From Bacteroidota bacterium (GTDB lineage: Bacteria; Bacteroidota; Bacteroidia; Flavobacteriales; Flavobacteriaceae): a stretch of DNA of 57,153 bases. Below, one piece after another: positions 1 to 7,645 of the stretch. The stretch's first letter is position 1, and every line of letters begins with the position of its first letter. The notes beneath the pieces were generated by a model. It made no database searches and had not been told where the DNA came from. It saw nothing but the letters and a program-made list of their open reading frames with translations. The translations under genes and the position numbers were made by a program. The stretch is from positions 1 through 57,153 of the forward strand of contig JAHJTN010000004.1 in the NCBI GenBank assembly GCA_018829465.1, in the 5' to 3' direction.

Positions 1-12
1 CGTTAGCAACCA

Positions 13-243
13 TTATGCAGTCTCCCGAATAATAGTTGCACATTTTACTTTCATCCACCATAGATATAGTTTTGCTTTCCATAGCTTTTGAGTGTGCCAT
101 TTAAGTTTTCCGTCTTTAAATACAGTAAAAGCTCCTTGTGATTTTCCGTCTCCATAGTCAACACCGCAAATATAACGGTTGCTAACACCAGCTATATTTA
201 ATTGCTGGTTTAGTGGTGTATAGGAGTTTTGTTCTTTGTTCAT
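13..243 (-). CDS. Small phage protein of unknown function
   Basis: A 76-residue protein. It contains the stretch ICGVDYGDGKSQGAF, which looks like the first strand of an RNase H-like or ribokinase fold (GVDYG), but the protein is too short to hold a full domain. The C-terminus (KLYLWWMKVKC) is hydrophobic and basic. It lies in the direction of the phage early genes, downstream of a 69-bp gap. It could be a truncated gene; the sequences flanking it carry GTTAGCAAC-type repeats. No function can be assigned. Confidence 0.4.
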   Translation of the reverse strand: MNKEQNSYTPLNQQLNIAGVSNRYICGVDYGDGKSQGAFTVFKDGKLKWHTQKLWKAKLYLWWMKVKCATIIRETA

Positions 244-312
244 ATTTTTGTTGTAATTTGATAGTTTAGTATTTCAATTTCAGCAACTAAACATAGCCGT
301 AAACGTTAGCAC

Positions 313-771
313 TCAAGCTTTTGCCCAATCATCATCAAAGTACCTCTGATGGATAAAAGTCGCCAAATTCGTTTGTGCCACGCCGCGGCGGGCGAGGTAC
401 TTTTTGTAGTCCGGCACGGATTTGAAGCATCTGATCACGTCTGCCTCCTTGAGCTTCTTAAATTTCAGTTCACTTTCGTACCGTTTTATCTTATGCCCAT
501 ACAAATTCCAAAGGGCTTCAAACGATAAGTCAGCGGCAGAGCGATCTATCTCAAATATCTTTAGATAGCGCGGGTCTTTCATCCAAAGCGATGTCATCAG
601 GCTCTCCTGCGCCGGGAAGTTGGCCCCCGCAAAAAGCCATCTCATTTGTACGCTGTTTAACTGCCCCTCCGAAACCTCAAAGGCTTTTAAGTGCCCGTTT
701 AAATCGTATTTAAACAATAGTACTACGCCAATTTCTTTCCCTTTGGCACGGTAAGTTGTGAGCTGTTCCAT
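313..771 (-). CDS. Phage early protein of unknown function
   Basis: A 152-residue soluble protein with no motif I recognise. It has a mixed alpha/beta composition, with a basic patch (LYGHKIKRYESELKFKKLKEADVIR) in the middle and an acidic, aromatic end. Its ATG overlaps the stop codon of the upstream gene by one base (TAATG), so the two are probably translationally coupled. Position after the GemA-like gene suggests a role in early or middle phage regulation, but that is inference only. Confidence 0.6.
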   Translation of the reverse strand: MEQLTTYRAKGKEIGVVLLFKYDLNGHLKAFEVSEGQLNSVQMRWLFAGANFPAQESLMTSLWMKDPRYLKIFEIDRSAADLSFEALWNLYGHKIKRYESELKFKKLKEADVIRCFKSVPDYKKYLARRGVAQTNLATFIHQRYFDDDWAKA

Positions 772-1109
772 TAGATTAGTATTTGGTGTAGCTGTGCGGC
801 TACATCTGTAATCAACATTCGGCTATAATTATTATCAATTCGCTCCCGGGAAATCCTCAATATGTATTCCAATGCATAAGCTTCATGATACTTGAGGGTC
901 ATTTTTAGCCTCTTTTTACGGGTCGTGGTTGCCGGTGGAAGCGACCGTTCTTTTTTGTCGAATTTTTCCCGCACGTCAGTCGCTATCGATGCACTAAATA
1001 AGAATTCAGTATTACCCTTTTCGCTAGTTATTAGACAGCTGTCTAAAAGCTGCCTAATCACGCATATAGCATCTGCTGTGAGTTTTAATTCTATTTTAAG
1101 TTGGTTCAT
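771..1109 (-). CDS. Phage early protein of unknown function
   Basis: A 112-residue protein starting MNQLKIELKLTADAICVIRQ. An in-frame ATG exists 45 bp upstream, but the ATG at 1109 overlaps the stop of the preceding small gene as TGATG, which is the pattern used by its neighbours, so I chose 1109. The N-terminal half is predicted helical. The middle (KFDKKERSLPPATTTRKKRLKMTLKYHE) is strongly basic and could bind nucleic acid. No family is recognised. Confidence 0.6.
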   Translation of the reverse strand: MNQLKIELKLTADAICVIRQLLDSCLITSEKGNTEFLFSASIATDVREKFDKKERSLPPATTTRKKRLKMTLKYHEAYALEYILRISRERIDNNYSRMLITDVAAQLHQILI

Positions 1110-1261
1110 CAGTAATCTTCGTTGCGTTCTAATATTTTTTGGCACAGGGTGCACACGGTTTCAGTAGCCTCGCAGGTTACACAGGTGTACACCGTTTTTA
1201 TAGTGGCTAGGTCGTGCGCACAATTTTCGGGGGTTTTACCTGTCTTTCTTGTGATATTCAT
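1109..1261 (-). CDS. Small zinc-ribbon-like phage protein
   Basis: A 50-residue ORF starting MNITRKTGKTPENCAHD and containing CVTCEATETVCTLC, that is CxxC-x7-CxxC, a typical four-cysteine zinc-binding arrangement, plus an extra upstream Cys/His (NCAH). Its ATG overlaps the TAA of the gene upstream (TAATG) and its TGA overlaps the ATG of the gene downstream (TGATG), which strongly supports that it is translated. Small zinc-ribbon proteins in phage early operons often bind nucleic acid or host polymerase. The role here is unknown. Confidence 0.65.
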   Translation of the reverse strand: MNITRKTGKTPENCAHDLATIKTVYTCVTCEATETVCTLCQKILERNEDY

Positions 1262-1380
1262 TAAAATTGACTTGGGTTAGTAATCAACTCACAGACAATT
1301 TTAGTAAATCCAATAATAAATAAGGCAATCAATAAGATTACCAAAGTTATGGCCGAGATTTTTAAAAATTTACGTATCAT
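1261..1380 (-). CDS. Single-pass membrane micropeptide
   Basis: A 39-residue ORF, starting MIRKFLKISAITLVILLIA. A basic N-terminus is followed by one hydrophobic segment (about residues 9-28) and a short polar tail with one Cys. The ATG overlaps the upstream stop (ATGA) and the TAA overlaps the downstream ATG (TAATG). The double overlap with both neighbours is the main evidence that it is real. A membrane micropeptide in a phage early operon could affect superinfection or membrane state; nothing in the sequence settles this. Confidence 0.6.
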   Translation of the reverse strand: MIRKFLKISAITLVILLIALFIIGFTKIVCELITNPSQF

Positions 1381-1580
1381 ATTTTTTGATTTAGTTTTTT
1401 TAATTCTCTTTTTGCGTTTATTCCGAGGTATCGGTCAAACGTCCGTTTACTAATTTTGAACTGTACATCTATGTACCGGTAGTAAATTTCCTTGTAAAAG
1501 AGGCCGCGCTGGCGGTGATACCAAGCTATCTGCTGTATCTCCAATACCCTTTTATAAAAATTTACACTGTTATATGCCAT
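1377..1580 (-). CDS. Small basic phage protein
   Basis: A 67-residue, Tyr- and Lys/Arg-rich protein (for example YHRQRGLFYKEIYYRYID and KISKRTFDRYLGINAKRELKKL). The segment FKISKRTFDRYLGI reads like the recognition helix of a small helix-turn-helix: a short helix, then S-x-RTFDRYL as in many phage regulators that choose sites through 'T(F/V)xRxL'. It sits directly downstream of the GemA-like gene. A DNA-binding regulator is the best guess. Confidence 0.55.
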   Translation of the reverse strand: MAYNSVNFYKRVLEIQQIAWYHRQRGLFYKEIYYRYIDVQFKISKRTFDRYLGINAKRELKKLNQKI

Positions 1581-1640
1581 TTGATTGCTATATTTGCCGT
1601 GTCACCGGGCCTTGAGTAGCAATGCTCCTGGCTCTTTTTT

Positions 1641-2090
1641 TTAGTTAGGGTTAAAATCAGGTATGCCGGTGGATTGATGCCATGCTTTCGTGCCGGGCTT
1701 CTCCGCGCTCTTCTTGAAGTTTGCCTCCAAGCCCCTAAACTGCCGTACCAATTGGTCTAATTCGTCATAATCGTATTTATGGAGCTCCTTTTTGAAGATT
1801 GATTTGCTCTTCATCCACAGATTGAACTTGCTCCACCCGTTCGGTTCTTTGATGCCCGTCCGGGTAGCTATCGTCAGCACAACGCTGCGCTTTCGTCGCA
1901 TGATCATCTCCAATTCCCCCTGTTGTTGCCGGTTTTGAAGCTCGCCACAGAGCGATTGCAGTTCTTTAGTGCTTAAATTTTTGGCCGAATCTGTCCGTCC
2001 GTTGGTGAAGTTATAGATCATTTCCCGGCGTGCTTCCTCTCTGATGCCTGCCCTACCGAGCAGCGTCATCAATTGTTTAATTGTTGCCAT
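1641..2090 (-). CDS. GemA-like regulatory protein (Mu gp16/DUF1018 type)
   Basis: A 149-residue protein. Residues about 1-55 contain REEARREMIYNFTNGRTDSA followed by KNLSTKELQSLCGEL. This matches the Mu GemA/gp16 pattern, in which a short helical region is followed by 'G(R/K)xSxxxLTxxEL'. The second half (GWSKFNLWMKS and then YDYDELDQLVRQFRGLEANF) resembles the C-terminal part seen in related phages. GemA in Mu alters host gene expression and supercoiling. It overlaps the upstream ATPase gene by 14 bp. The family call rests on motif reading only. Confidence 0.6.
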   Translation of the reverse strand: MATIKQLMTLLGRAGIREEARREMIYNFTNGRTDSAKNLSTKELQSLCGELQNRQQQGELEMIMRRKRSVVLTIATRTGIKEPNGWSKFNLWMKSKSIFKKELHKYDYDELDQLVRQFRGLEANFKKSAEKPGTKAWHQSTGIPDFNPN

Positions 2091-2706
2091 CTATCAGTCT
2101 TAGTTGTTCTCCTTGTTTTGGTTTACGGTCCCAAATAACGAAAGGCACGTTGCCACCAAAGCGGCTTTGGACATAAAGCTTGAAGTTTTTGACATACCCT
2201 TTTATGTCCGACATATACTCGATGTCTTTAGCATATTGACTTTTTGGTTTTCCATTAGCTGACCAACTGATAATGATGAAAGACTTTCGGGGGAATGTTT
2301 TTTTTAAAAATTTGTATTGATCTGTAGTCAACTTCATATAGTCAAGGCTGTCGATCACCACGCAGGTCGGCGACGCTCTTTTTTTAAGCCTCAAAACAAG
2401 CTCAACAAAAGGCTCGTTACCTAAAAAAAGCACACCCCCCGACACCTCGTGCATGTTGTTTCTGTTCAGCGCGTCCTGAAGCGATTTAGAGATGCCCTGC
2501 TCATACGAGCAAAACAAGACCTTTGTGAAGCCTGCCATAAGCTTGGCCAACTGTGTTGCGAGTTCCGTTTTGCCGTTGCCACTTTCGCCGGTAATGTGCA
2601 TCACAAAGTTCTTCTCCGGTTCGCCAAAGGTGTCCAGCCACTTACCCTTGAATGGGTAGGTGTCGAACTTCTTGTTTAAAAAATCGTTGATGCCAATTGC
2701 TTTCAT
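2077..2706 (-). CDS. RecA-like P-loop ATPase of the phage early operon
   Basis: A 209-residue single-domain NTPase. It shows a Walker A motif GESGNGKT at about residues 40-47, a Walker B strand CVVIDSLD at about 116-123, and a probable sensor strand SFIIISWSANG. This layout fits RecA/Sak4-like phage recombination or DNA-handling ATPases better than MuB, which is encoded separately at 4455-5381. The gene lies just downstream of the tRNA-like minihelix and overlaps the GemA-like gene. Substrate and partner are unknown. Confidence 0.7.
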   Translation of the reverse strand: MKAIGINDFLNKKFDTYPFKGKWLDTFGEPEKNFVMHITGESGNGKTELATQLAKLMAGFTKVLFCSYEQGISKSLQDALNRNNMHEVSGGVLFLGNEPFVELVLRLKKRASPTCVVIDSLDYMKLTTDQYKFLKKTFPRKSFIIISWSANGKPKSQYAKDIEYMSDIKGYVKNFKLYVQSRFGGNVPFVIWDRKPKQGEQLRLIDGNN

Positions 2707-2724
2707 AACTATCTATTTATTTTG

Positions 2725-2766
2725 TTCCGGACAGGGACTCGAACCCTGATGTCTGCCAGTCCGGAA
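2725..2766 (-). ncRNA. tRNA-like acceptor/T-arm minihelix (no D or anticodon arm)
   Basis: Read on the minus strand, a 7-nt strand TTCCGGA (2766-2760) pairs perfectly with TCCGGAA (2731-2725). Between them lie an 11-nt linker and a perfect tRNA T-arm, CAGGG-TTCGAGT-CCCTG (2748-2732), with the conserved TTCGA loop. The two stems would stack as a 12-bp acceptor-T minihelix. The D and anticodon arms are replaced by the 11 nt CTGGCAGACAT, which resembles the D-loop of tRNA-Leu genes. No CCA is encoded. It sits in an otherwise packed operon, 7 bp after one stop codon and 19 bp before the next start. It could be a processing signal, a tRNA mimic or a deletion remnant of a tRNA. Confidence 0.6.
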
Positions 2767-2772
2767 AGTTTT

Positions 2773-2961
2773 TTATTTTTCAAATACTATAAATATGAAC
2801 ACCACAAACAAGATTGCGGGAAATACCGCCGTGCCTACAAGAGCTGTTAATAAAGCAGGCGTGCTTACACCTAGCACCCAAATAGAACTGGCAATGCCTA
2901 TAGAAGCACCCCAGCTAAATATAGTTATGAGCGCAAACCAATTAAAAATTCTATTCTTCAT
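2773..2961 (-). CDS. Small two-helix membrane protein
   Basis: A 62-residue protein, almost entirely hydrophobic, with a short N-terminal cap MKNRIFNW and two membrane segments (about residues 8-28 and 34-58) separated by a Gly/Thr/Pro turn. It overlaps the upstream gene by 11 bp and ends 7 bp before the tRNA-like minihelix. Its size and topology are holin-like, but phage Mu holins are not encoded in the early region, so a superinfection or membrane-associated role is equally possible. Confidence 0.6.
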   Translation of the reverse strand: MKNRIFNWFALITIFSWGASIGIASSIWVLGVSTPALLTALVGTAVFPAILFVVFIFIVFEK

Positions 2962-3115
2962 GGCCTGTGTTTTTTAGATGTTCACGAAATACTGATATTT
3001 CATTTGGTGTAAGTTCGGAGTATGGAGATAACCAATTGCCGTTTGTGTCTTTGCGCACCAACTTGTCGTTTACATAGTACGTGCGGTCGTCTTTTTTGTC
3101 AATTTGTACGCTCAT
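2951..3115 (-). CDS. Small phage protein of unknown function
   Basis: A 54-residue ORF starting MSVQIDKKDDRTYYVNDKLV, with an internal aromatic stretch NGNWLSPYSELTPNE. Its ATG overlaps the TGA of the upstream gene (ATGA), and it overlaps the downstream membrane-protein start by 11 bp. The overlaps and acidic/basic balance support translation. No family is recognised; the fold is probably a small beta-hairpin plus helix. Confidence 0.55.
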   Translation of the reverse strand: MSVQIDKKDDRTYYVNDKLVRKDTNGNWLSPYSELTPNEISVFREHLKNTGHEE

Positions 3116-3495
3116 AGCAGTTCCGATGTGTTAATTAACAATGGATAGGCCTTCAAACCCGGTGCAATTTCAACTAAGTTGCCGAGCTTGAATTTCAAAG
3201 TCTTGTTTTCGCGCAAGCTGAAAGACTCTTTTGCTTTAATGTAAAACTGTGAGTTAAAAAACTCAACCTTGTCTTTGTACGCGTGTACGGGTGTTTGGCC
3301 AGAATCATCAGAGAAGAACTTTACAAAAAAATTTTTGTCGTCATCCTGGTCTTGAATAACGTTCACGCTACCAACAGTTGCCATATCAATAAGCTCTAGT
3401 GCTCTTTTATTTAGGTGTGCTGCGCCTGATTTGCTAACGCTTAAACGAGCCTCATGTACCCGCATTTTTTTATTTACGATGACTTGTAAATTCAT
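3112..3495 (-). CDS. Phage early protein of unknown function
   Basis: A 127-residue protein, predicted to be mostly beta (VNVIQDQDDDKNFFVKFFSD, then VEFFNSQFYIKAKESFSL). It overlaps DUF3164 upstream and the 54-residue gene downstream by 4 bp each. No catalytic motif is visible. The constant position next to DUF3164 suggests it belongs to the transposition/replication block of the phage. Confidence 0.6.
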   Translation of the reverse strand: MNLQVIVNKKMRVHEARLSVSKSGAAHLNKRALELIDMATVGSVNVIQDQDDDKNFFVKFFSDDSGQTPVHAYKDKVEFFNSQFYIKAKESFSLRENKTLKFKLGNLVEIAPGLKAYPLLINTSELL

Positions 3496-4142
3496 AGCGA
3501 TGAGAAATTAAGTGTTACATCTTTCCATTGGTTGCGTTCGTCCTTTCGGTAAACCCGCACATACTTCACCGACCCGGTCACAACCAAACAGTCGTTCAGC
3601 TTGTCTAACCGCTCTATCAACTCCTCGTCGCCTATTTCCCGAGCTTTGCGCCTTGCTTTTGTGAGTAGCTTGGCATCATATTCCCCACGCGTATTCTTCA
3701 TTAAGATCGAGTCCAACAGGCTGTAAAAGCCTTTGTTCCTGGCTTCAAATTTGTCTTTAAAAATCTCTTTGACGGCGTTGATGTGCACGATGGCCTCATC
3801 TGTGAAATCGAACCGCTCCTGCGATTCTACAATGATCTTCACCCTTTCATTTTTCAGCTCGAAAGACTTCGCGTCTTTTACCTCTTTGCCTTCCAGTTCG
3901 TATTTTAACCTGTTAAAATTCTCGGCGTGGGTAATTACGTCCTGCTTCAGCTCAATTAGGTGTTTTTGGTACTCTTTGTAGATAGAAATGGTGTTTTCTA
4001 AAAATTTCTCCTTATCTTTATGATAAGCTTCTTTTCGTTGCGCCTCAATGCGCTTTTCGTCGGCTTCCTTTTCTTTCAAATAAGCCCTGAGTTCGTCGAC
4101 AGACATCTCGCCTACGGGCTTGGTAACTGTTTGTGTTTCCAT
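3492..4142 (-). CDS. DUF3164 family phage protein
   Basis: A 216-residue protein. The N-terminal third is highly charged and helical, a probable coiled coil. The centre (KSFELKNERVKIIVESQERFDFTDEAIVHINAVKEIF) and the end (VTGSVKYVRVYRKDER...WKDVTLNFSSL) match the DUF3164 pattern of Mu-like phages, in which 'GSKPYIRIYER...ISLDIA' closes the protein. Function of the family is unknown; it is nearly always encoded downstream of MuA/MuB-like genes, as here. It overlaps the next gene by 4 bp. Confidence 0.8.
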   Translation of the reverse strand: METQTVTKPVGEMSVDELRAYLKEKEADEKRIEAQRKEAYHKDKEKFLENTISIYKEYQKHLIELKQDVITHAENFNRLKYELEGKEVKDAKSFELKNERVKIIVESQERFDFTDEAIVHINAVKEIFKDKFEARNKGFYSLLDSILMKNTRGEYDAKLLTKARRKAREIGDEELIERLDKLNDCLVVTGSVKYVRVYRKDERNQWKDVTLNFSSL

Positions 4143-4145
4143 AAT

Positions 4146-4316
4146 TTAAATATTTATTGTTAATAATCCGTTCTCTTCTTTTTCGATGAGCTTGTTCACA
4201 TAGTAGTTGCGCTTGTGCTCACGCCTTTTGTAGTCATAATGCGAAGGACTGTTCGTTTGCAGCCAGTCGTTTTGTTTTTTGATCTCGGTTTCGAGCCATT
4301 CTGCAGTAACTTTCAT
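4146..4316 (-). CDS. Small phage protein of unknown function
   Basis: A 56-residue ORF starting MKVTAEWLETEIKKQNDWLQ, charged and helical throughout, rich in Lys, Tyr and Asn. It fills the gap between the DUF3164 gene and the next small gene without leaving more than a few non-coding bases. Codon use and packing support it; no function is recognised. Confidence 0.5.
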   Translation of the reverse strand: MKVTAEWLETEIKKQNDWLQTNSPSHYDYKRREHKRNYYVNKLIEKEENGLLTINI

Positions 4317-4317
4317 G

Positions 4318-4452
4318 TCAATTGAGGTTTAGTTGGTTAAACATGTCGTTCCACTTGGCCTTTGCAATAGGCCCGCTGTATGCTTTCACTATCTTTCCAC
4401 CGCTCCCGCGCACGATCAGTAGCTTTTTTCCACTTATGGTATAGTATTCCAT
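4318..4452 (-). CDS. Small basic phage protein of unknown function
   Basis: A 44-residue ORF starting MEYYTISGKKLLIVRGSGGK. It is basic and predicted to form a beta-hairpin (YYTISGKKLLIVRG) followed by a short helix (AKAKWNDMFNQL). It lies 2 bp after the MuB-like gene and 1 bp before the 56-residue gene. No family is recognised. Confidence 0.5.
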   Translation of the reverse strand: MEYYTISGKKLLIVRGSGGKIVKAYSGPIAKAKWNDMFNQLNLN

Positions 4453-4454
4453 GT

Positions 4455-5381
4455 CTAAAGGGGATAAAGTTCATTGAGCAAAGCCACGCTCACTTCCTGG
4501 TCTGTTTTATCGGCCTCTTCCAACGCCGAAACGCAGATGTTTTTCAGGCTGTCAAAATCCTTCACGCGATTGGCAAGCCAGTTTTGTGCAGCTTTGTTCA
4601 TAATGCCGAGTTCAATGCAAATGTTCCGGACGTCCTCACAGATAGAGGGATCAAGGAACGTCCAACCAAACGACCAACGGCGGTTGGTTTGTATAAAGCC
4701 GTTTTTTCTCCGGTCTGCGCCGGTTTGCAGCATCTTTTGAACGTCTATACCGATCACTACTATTGCTGCATGCCCTTCCAACTCATCAGCAATGGCTTTG
4801 ATGGTGGGGATGTTGCCTGCTTTGCTGTTTTCAAACTCATCGATGATGAGCATAGGAGAACCGCCGAGACTTTTGATTTTCTTGCAGACTTCTTTGATTA
4901 TTCTGCCTTTTGTGCCTACGGGCTTGATGCCGACTTCTATGGCAATGTTAACCGCAAATTCTTTACTGTTTTCGATGCCGGAACACTTCACTAAGAAAAC
5001 GCGGTTGGGAAATCGACGCTTATACACTGTAGCGGCATAGGTTTTGCCTAGTCCAGTGTCACCATCTATGCCCAACCGGCTTTTGTAAGCACGCGCTTGC
5101 TCGAACGTAAGTATCTGCTGCTTAAAGTTGAATGTGTTGAAGTGCTGCCAAAAAGTGCGCTCCAGTCTGATGCCAATGGCCGTGGCGATGGCTTCGTAGT
5201 ACTTATCGGCTATCTGTGTCTTGCCGATGTGCATGTTGCCTTTAGCAATGTGGTTCACGTAGGCCTTGTCAACGTTGGCTAAAGTGGCCAGAGCCACCTG
5301 CGTTACGTTGTTGTCCGTTAAATACCGCTCAATTGCTTGCGGTATGAGTTGGGTTTTCTGAATTTGTGTTAACTTTGTCAT
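4455..5381 (-). CDS. MuB-like AAA ATPase, transposition target-selection protein
   Basis: A 308-residue protein. An N-terminal helix-turn-helix (about residues 15-50, NNVTQVALATLANVDKAYVNHIAKG) precedes an AAA ATPase core with Walker A GDTGLGKT (107-114) and Walker B MLIIDEFE (177-184). This is the domain order of MuB: DNA-binding HTH, then ATPase. MuB forms filaments on target DNA, stimulates the transposase and gives target immunity. The gene starts 13 bp after the transposase stop, as in Mu A-B. Length is close to Mu MuB (312). Confidence 0.88.
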   Translation of the reverse strand: MTKLTQIQKTQLIPQAIERYLTDNNVTQVALATLANVDKAYVNHIAKGNMHIGKTQIADKYYEAIATAIGIRLERTFWQHFNTFNFKQQILTFEQARAYKSRLGIDGDTGLGKTYAATVYKRRFPNRVFLVKCSGIENSKEFAVNIAIEVGIKPVGTKGRIIKEVCKKIKSLGGSPMLIIDEFENSKAGNIPTIKAIADELEGHAAIVVIGIDVQKMLQTGADRRKNGFIQTNRRWSFGWTFLDPSICEDVRNICIELGIMNKAAQNWLANRVKDFDSLKNICVSALEEADKTDQEVSVALLNELYPL

Positions 5382-5394
5382 CCTATTTATTTAT

Positions 5395-7611
5395 TTATTG
5401 TTCCGGGTCTGTCCAATCGGCGTCGTTGAAATCACGGTTTACGCGCCGTTTGGCAGACTCTTTTATTTTTGAGTTTTCGTGATCTCCATTTGATTGGTTC
5501 CATGATTCTTTAGTGCCACCCATCGCCATCGCGTGCGTATAACCTAATCCGTTTACCACATCCGTTAGGTTGGCCTCAAATTCATCTATAAACGCCGATT
5601 GTTTTGTTTTTCGAGATAAGTGATGCCCAAGCGCATCCATCGTTCCGTCCGTAGTCTCTGCACGTGACTGTGATGCCTTCAAGGCCCGTGGGCAGCTCAT
5701 GATGAACTTGCCTTCCAAGGTGTACAAATCTGCCATCTCCTCGTCCCAAACCACCTTCAGGCGGGCGCCGGTGGTGTAACCAATGGCTCTGGCTATCATC
5801 TCGGTGCCTGCACCACCATAGTCCGGTATTTCAAATTGAAATAACTTGCTGTCGTTGTACCCATTAGATCGGTACACGTTCACATAACCGCGCATGTAGC
5901 TCAGGTCAACTTCTGTGTGTTTGCCAAACAGATACCTGAGTGCCAAAACTTCCATTGGCTTGCAGTCCGGGTGTTTAATCTGGAACCGCTCAGCCGGCGT
6001 TACACCATCGCGAAGCTTGGTGTGGTTCCATCGCTTGATGAGCTCGTGCATCTGTATGCAGGCATCCTCATAAGTGGGAAGGTCTTCAATGTCCACATGG
6101 TCCGCGTTTGCCTGACCTTCTATACCTGCTTCCCAACTGGTAGAAAGGAAGTTGGTTATATCTTTCAAACTGCGTTTAAACAATCTGAACTGCGTTTCTG
6201 CCGGGTTGGCCTGCGAGTTGCCTACTTCTATGTTCCTCACCTTTTTAAAAACGAGGTTTAAAAAAGCTTTGCTCTCGGCGCTGGTAAAAGCAGAATGGTT
6301 GTCGCTTATAAATTCAAACATCGTTTGCCTCCCCGATGTTTCAATGGCCATTTTCACGGCATCTTCAACCATTTCGCCCGACTCTTTGTGCGACCCTGCC
6401 GGGGCGGCAGACCATCCGACAATGTTCCGGCTGGCCACATCTGTAATTAAGATGACGAATAACTTCATGGTGTCCCACTTGCCGTTCGGTTTTTTGTATT
6501 TGTATTGAATAGTTCCAGATCCATCACCGCAAAACAGCGAGTGCGCGTATTGTAATTTTTCGGCTGTCACATACGTTTGTACGTGCTTTTTGTAGTAATC
6601 TTCCCCGTGCCGGGCCCGGGCTGTCTGTATAAGCCTGTTGAAGCGCGTGAGGTGGTGGCAAAATGTCCTGTAAGCGATGGGTTGCAAGTCAAATGCTTGC
6701 ACGTCCTCGCAATAGTAGCGTTCCCATAGCGTACGGATATATTCTTTGGTAGATCCGCCCGGGTTCATGTATAGTTGAAACATAATGGCCTTATGGATGT
6801 CAAAATCATACACCTGGCCCGTGGTCTCATCAACCAGCGGGTAGCGTCCGACCACTTGGGCATTGTCGTTGCCATACCTCCCGGACACAAAATAGTTCAG
6901 TTGGTCCATCACATCGCCAAAGGCAGGGAAACCATCGAGCTTGTTCCGTAGGTATGCGGCCGATGATATTTTGAAGCCTTCCAGCCCGAGCGGCGACAGT
7001 ATCTCTGTGCACATCTGATAAAAGTCTTGTTTTTTGTTGATGCCCAACTTTTTGAAGGCATCGCCTCTTAGTTGTTGCAGTATATAGCGGCAATATGCCC
7101 GTGCTGTGGCCATCTCTTGCGCCTGCGCCTGCGTGAAGCCAACAGTCGAGTGGTACATATAGTACAAAACATCGGTGTTGTCTATGAGTTGGGACGCGCT
7201 TTGCTGTATTTTGGTTTTGATTTGCTCCCTAAAATTGCGCTTTTCAGATGCTTTTAGGCTTTCGTATGCCGATATGAGCTGTTGTTTTGTGCCTAATTTT
7301 GACCGGTATTGGGTGGGCAGCCGGTCCGGGATGCAATCAAAGTCGTAGTAAAATGTGTTGTTCGCCTTCCCCCATCGCCATGCCGTGCCTGTGTGCGGTA
7401 AAAATTCGGCATATTTATACCCTTTTTTGATGGAGGATTTGAAAACGGATCTAACCTTCCAAATATATTCCTCCGACACGCCACACAGCTGCACTACCAG
7501 GCGTTGGCTTACCCATAGGGTCTGCCCGTCTTTGTAGTTGCGTATGATGATGTCGGTAGGGAGTAGGTGCATTAGTCTATTGTGATTACTTTTGCGGTTA
7601 AACCTAACCAT
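5395..7611 (-). CDS. MuA-like DDE transposase
   Basis: A 738-residue protein with an RNase H-like catalytic core. The acidic triad reads D363 (SLFCGDGSG), D437 (FISDNHSAF) and E472 (NPAETQFRLFK). The N-terminal part (about 20-60, TLWVSQRLVVQLCGVSEEYI) looks like the winged-helix/HTH used for end binding, and residues 100-200 form another helical DNA-binding region. The C-terminal beta-barrel and a short charged tail follow. It cuts and joins phage ends during replicative transposition. A second ATG at residue 14 (MHLLPTD) is an alternative start. It overlaps nothing upstream but is separated from the Ner-like gene by an inverted accessory cassette. Confidence 0.93.
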   Translation of the reverse strand: MVRFNRKSNHNRLMHLLPTDIIIRNYKDGQTLWVSQRLVVQLCGVSEEYIWKVRSVFKSSIKKGYKYAEFLPHTGTAWRWGKANNTFYYDFDCIPDRLPTQYRSKLGTKQQLISAYESLKASEKRNFREQIKTKIQQSASQLIDNTDVLYYMYHSTVGFTQAQAQEMATARAYCRYILQQLRGDAFKKLGINKKQDFYQMCTEILSPLGLEGFKISSAAYLRNKLDGFPAFGDVMDQLNYFVSGRYGNDNAQVVGRYPLVDETTGQVYDFDIHKAIMFQLYMNPGGSTKEYIRTLWERYYCEDVQAFDLQPIAYRTFCHHLTRFNRLIQTARARHGEDYYKKHVQTYVTAEKLQYAHSLFCGDGSGTIQYKYKKPNGKWDTMKLFVILITDVASRNIVGWSAAPAGSHKESGEMVEDAVKMAIETSGRQTMFEFISDNHSAFTSAESKAFLNLVFKKVRNIEVGNSQANPAETQFRLFKRSLKDITNFLSTSWEAGIEGQANADHVDIEDLPTYEDACIQMHELIKRWNHTKLRDGVTPAERFQIKHPDCKPMEVLALRYLFGKHTEVDLSYMRGYVNVYRSNGYNDSKLFQFEIPDYGGAGTEMIARAIGYTTGARLKVVWDEEMADLYTLEGKFIMSCPRALKASQSRAETTDGTMDALGHHLSRKTKQSAFIDEFEANLTDVVNGLGYTHAMAMGGTKESWNQSNGDHENSKIKESAKRRVNRDFNDADWTDPEQ
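7587..7594 (+). promoter_or_regulatory. Candidate -7 element for the accessory gene at 7646
   Basis: TACTTTTG matches the Bacteroidota -7 consensus TAnnTTTG and lies 52 bp before the plus-strand ATG. No good -33 TTTG is seen 18-21 bp upstream. The same octamer precedes the second plus-strand gene (8228-8235), which raises its credibility. Confidence 0.4.
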
Positions 7612-7645
7612 CCTGCCAGCAGGATATTAAACAACAAGCACAGCG

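Noticed and set aside
2725-2766. A normal tRNA gene
   Set aside because: There is no anticodon arm or D arm; the acceptor and T stems are joined by only 11 nt. It is reported as a minihelix instead.
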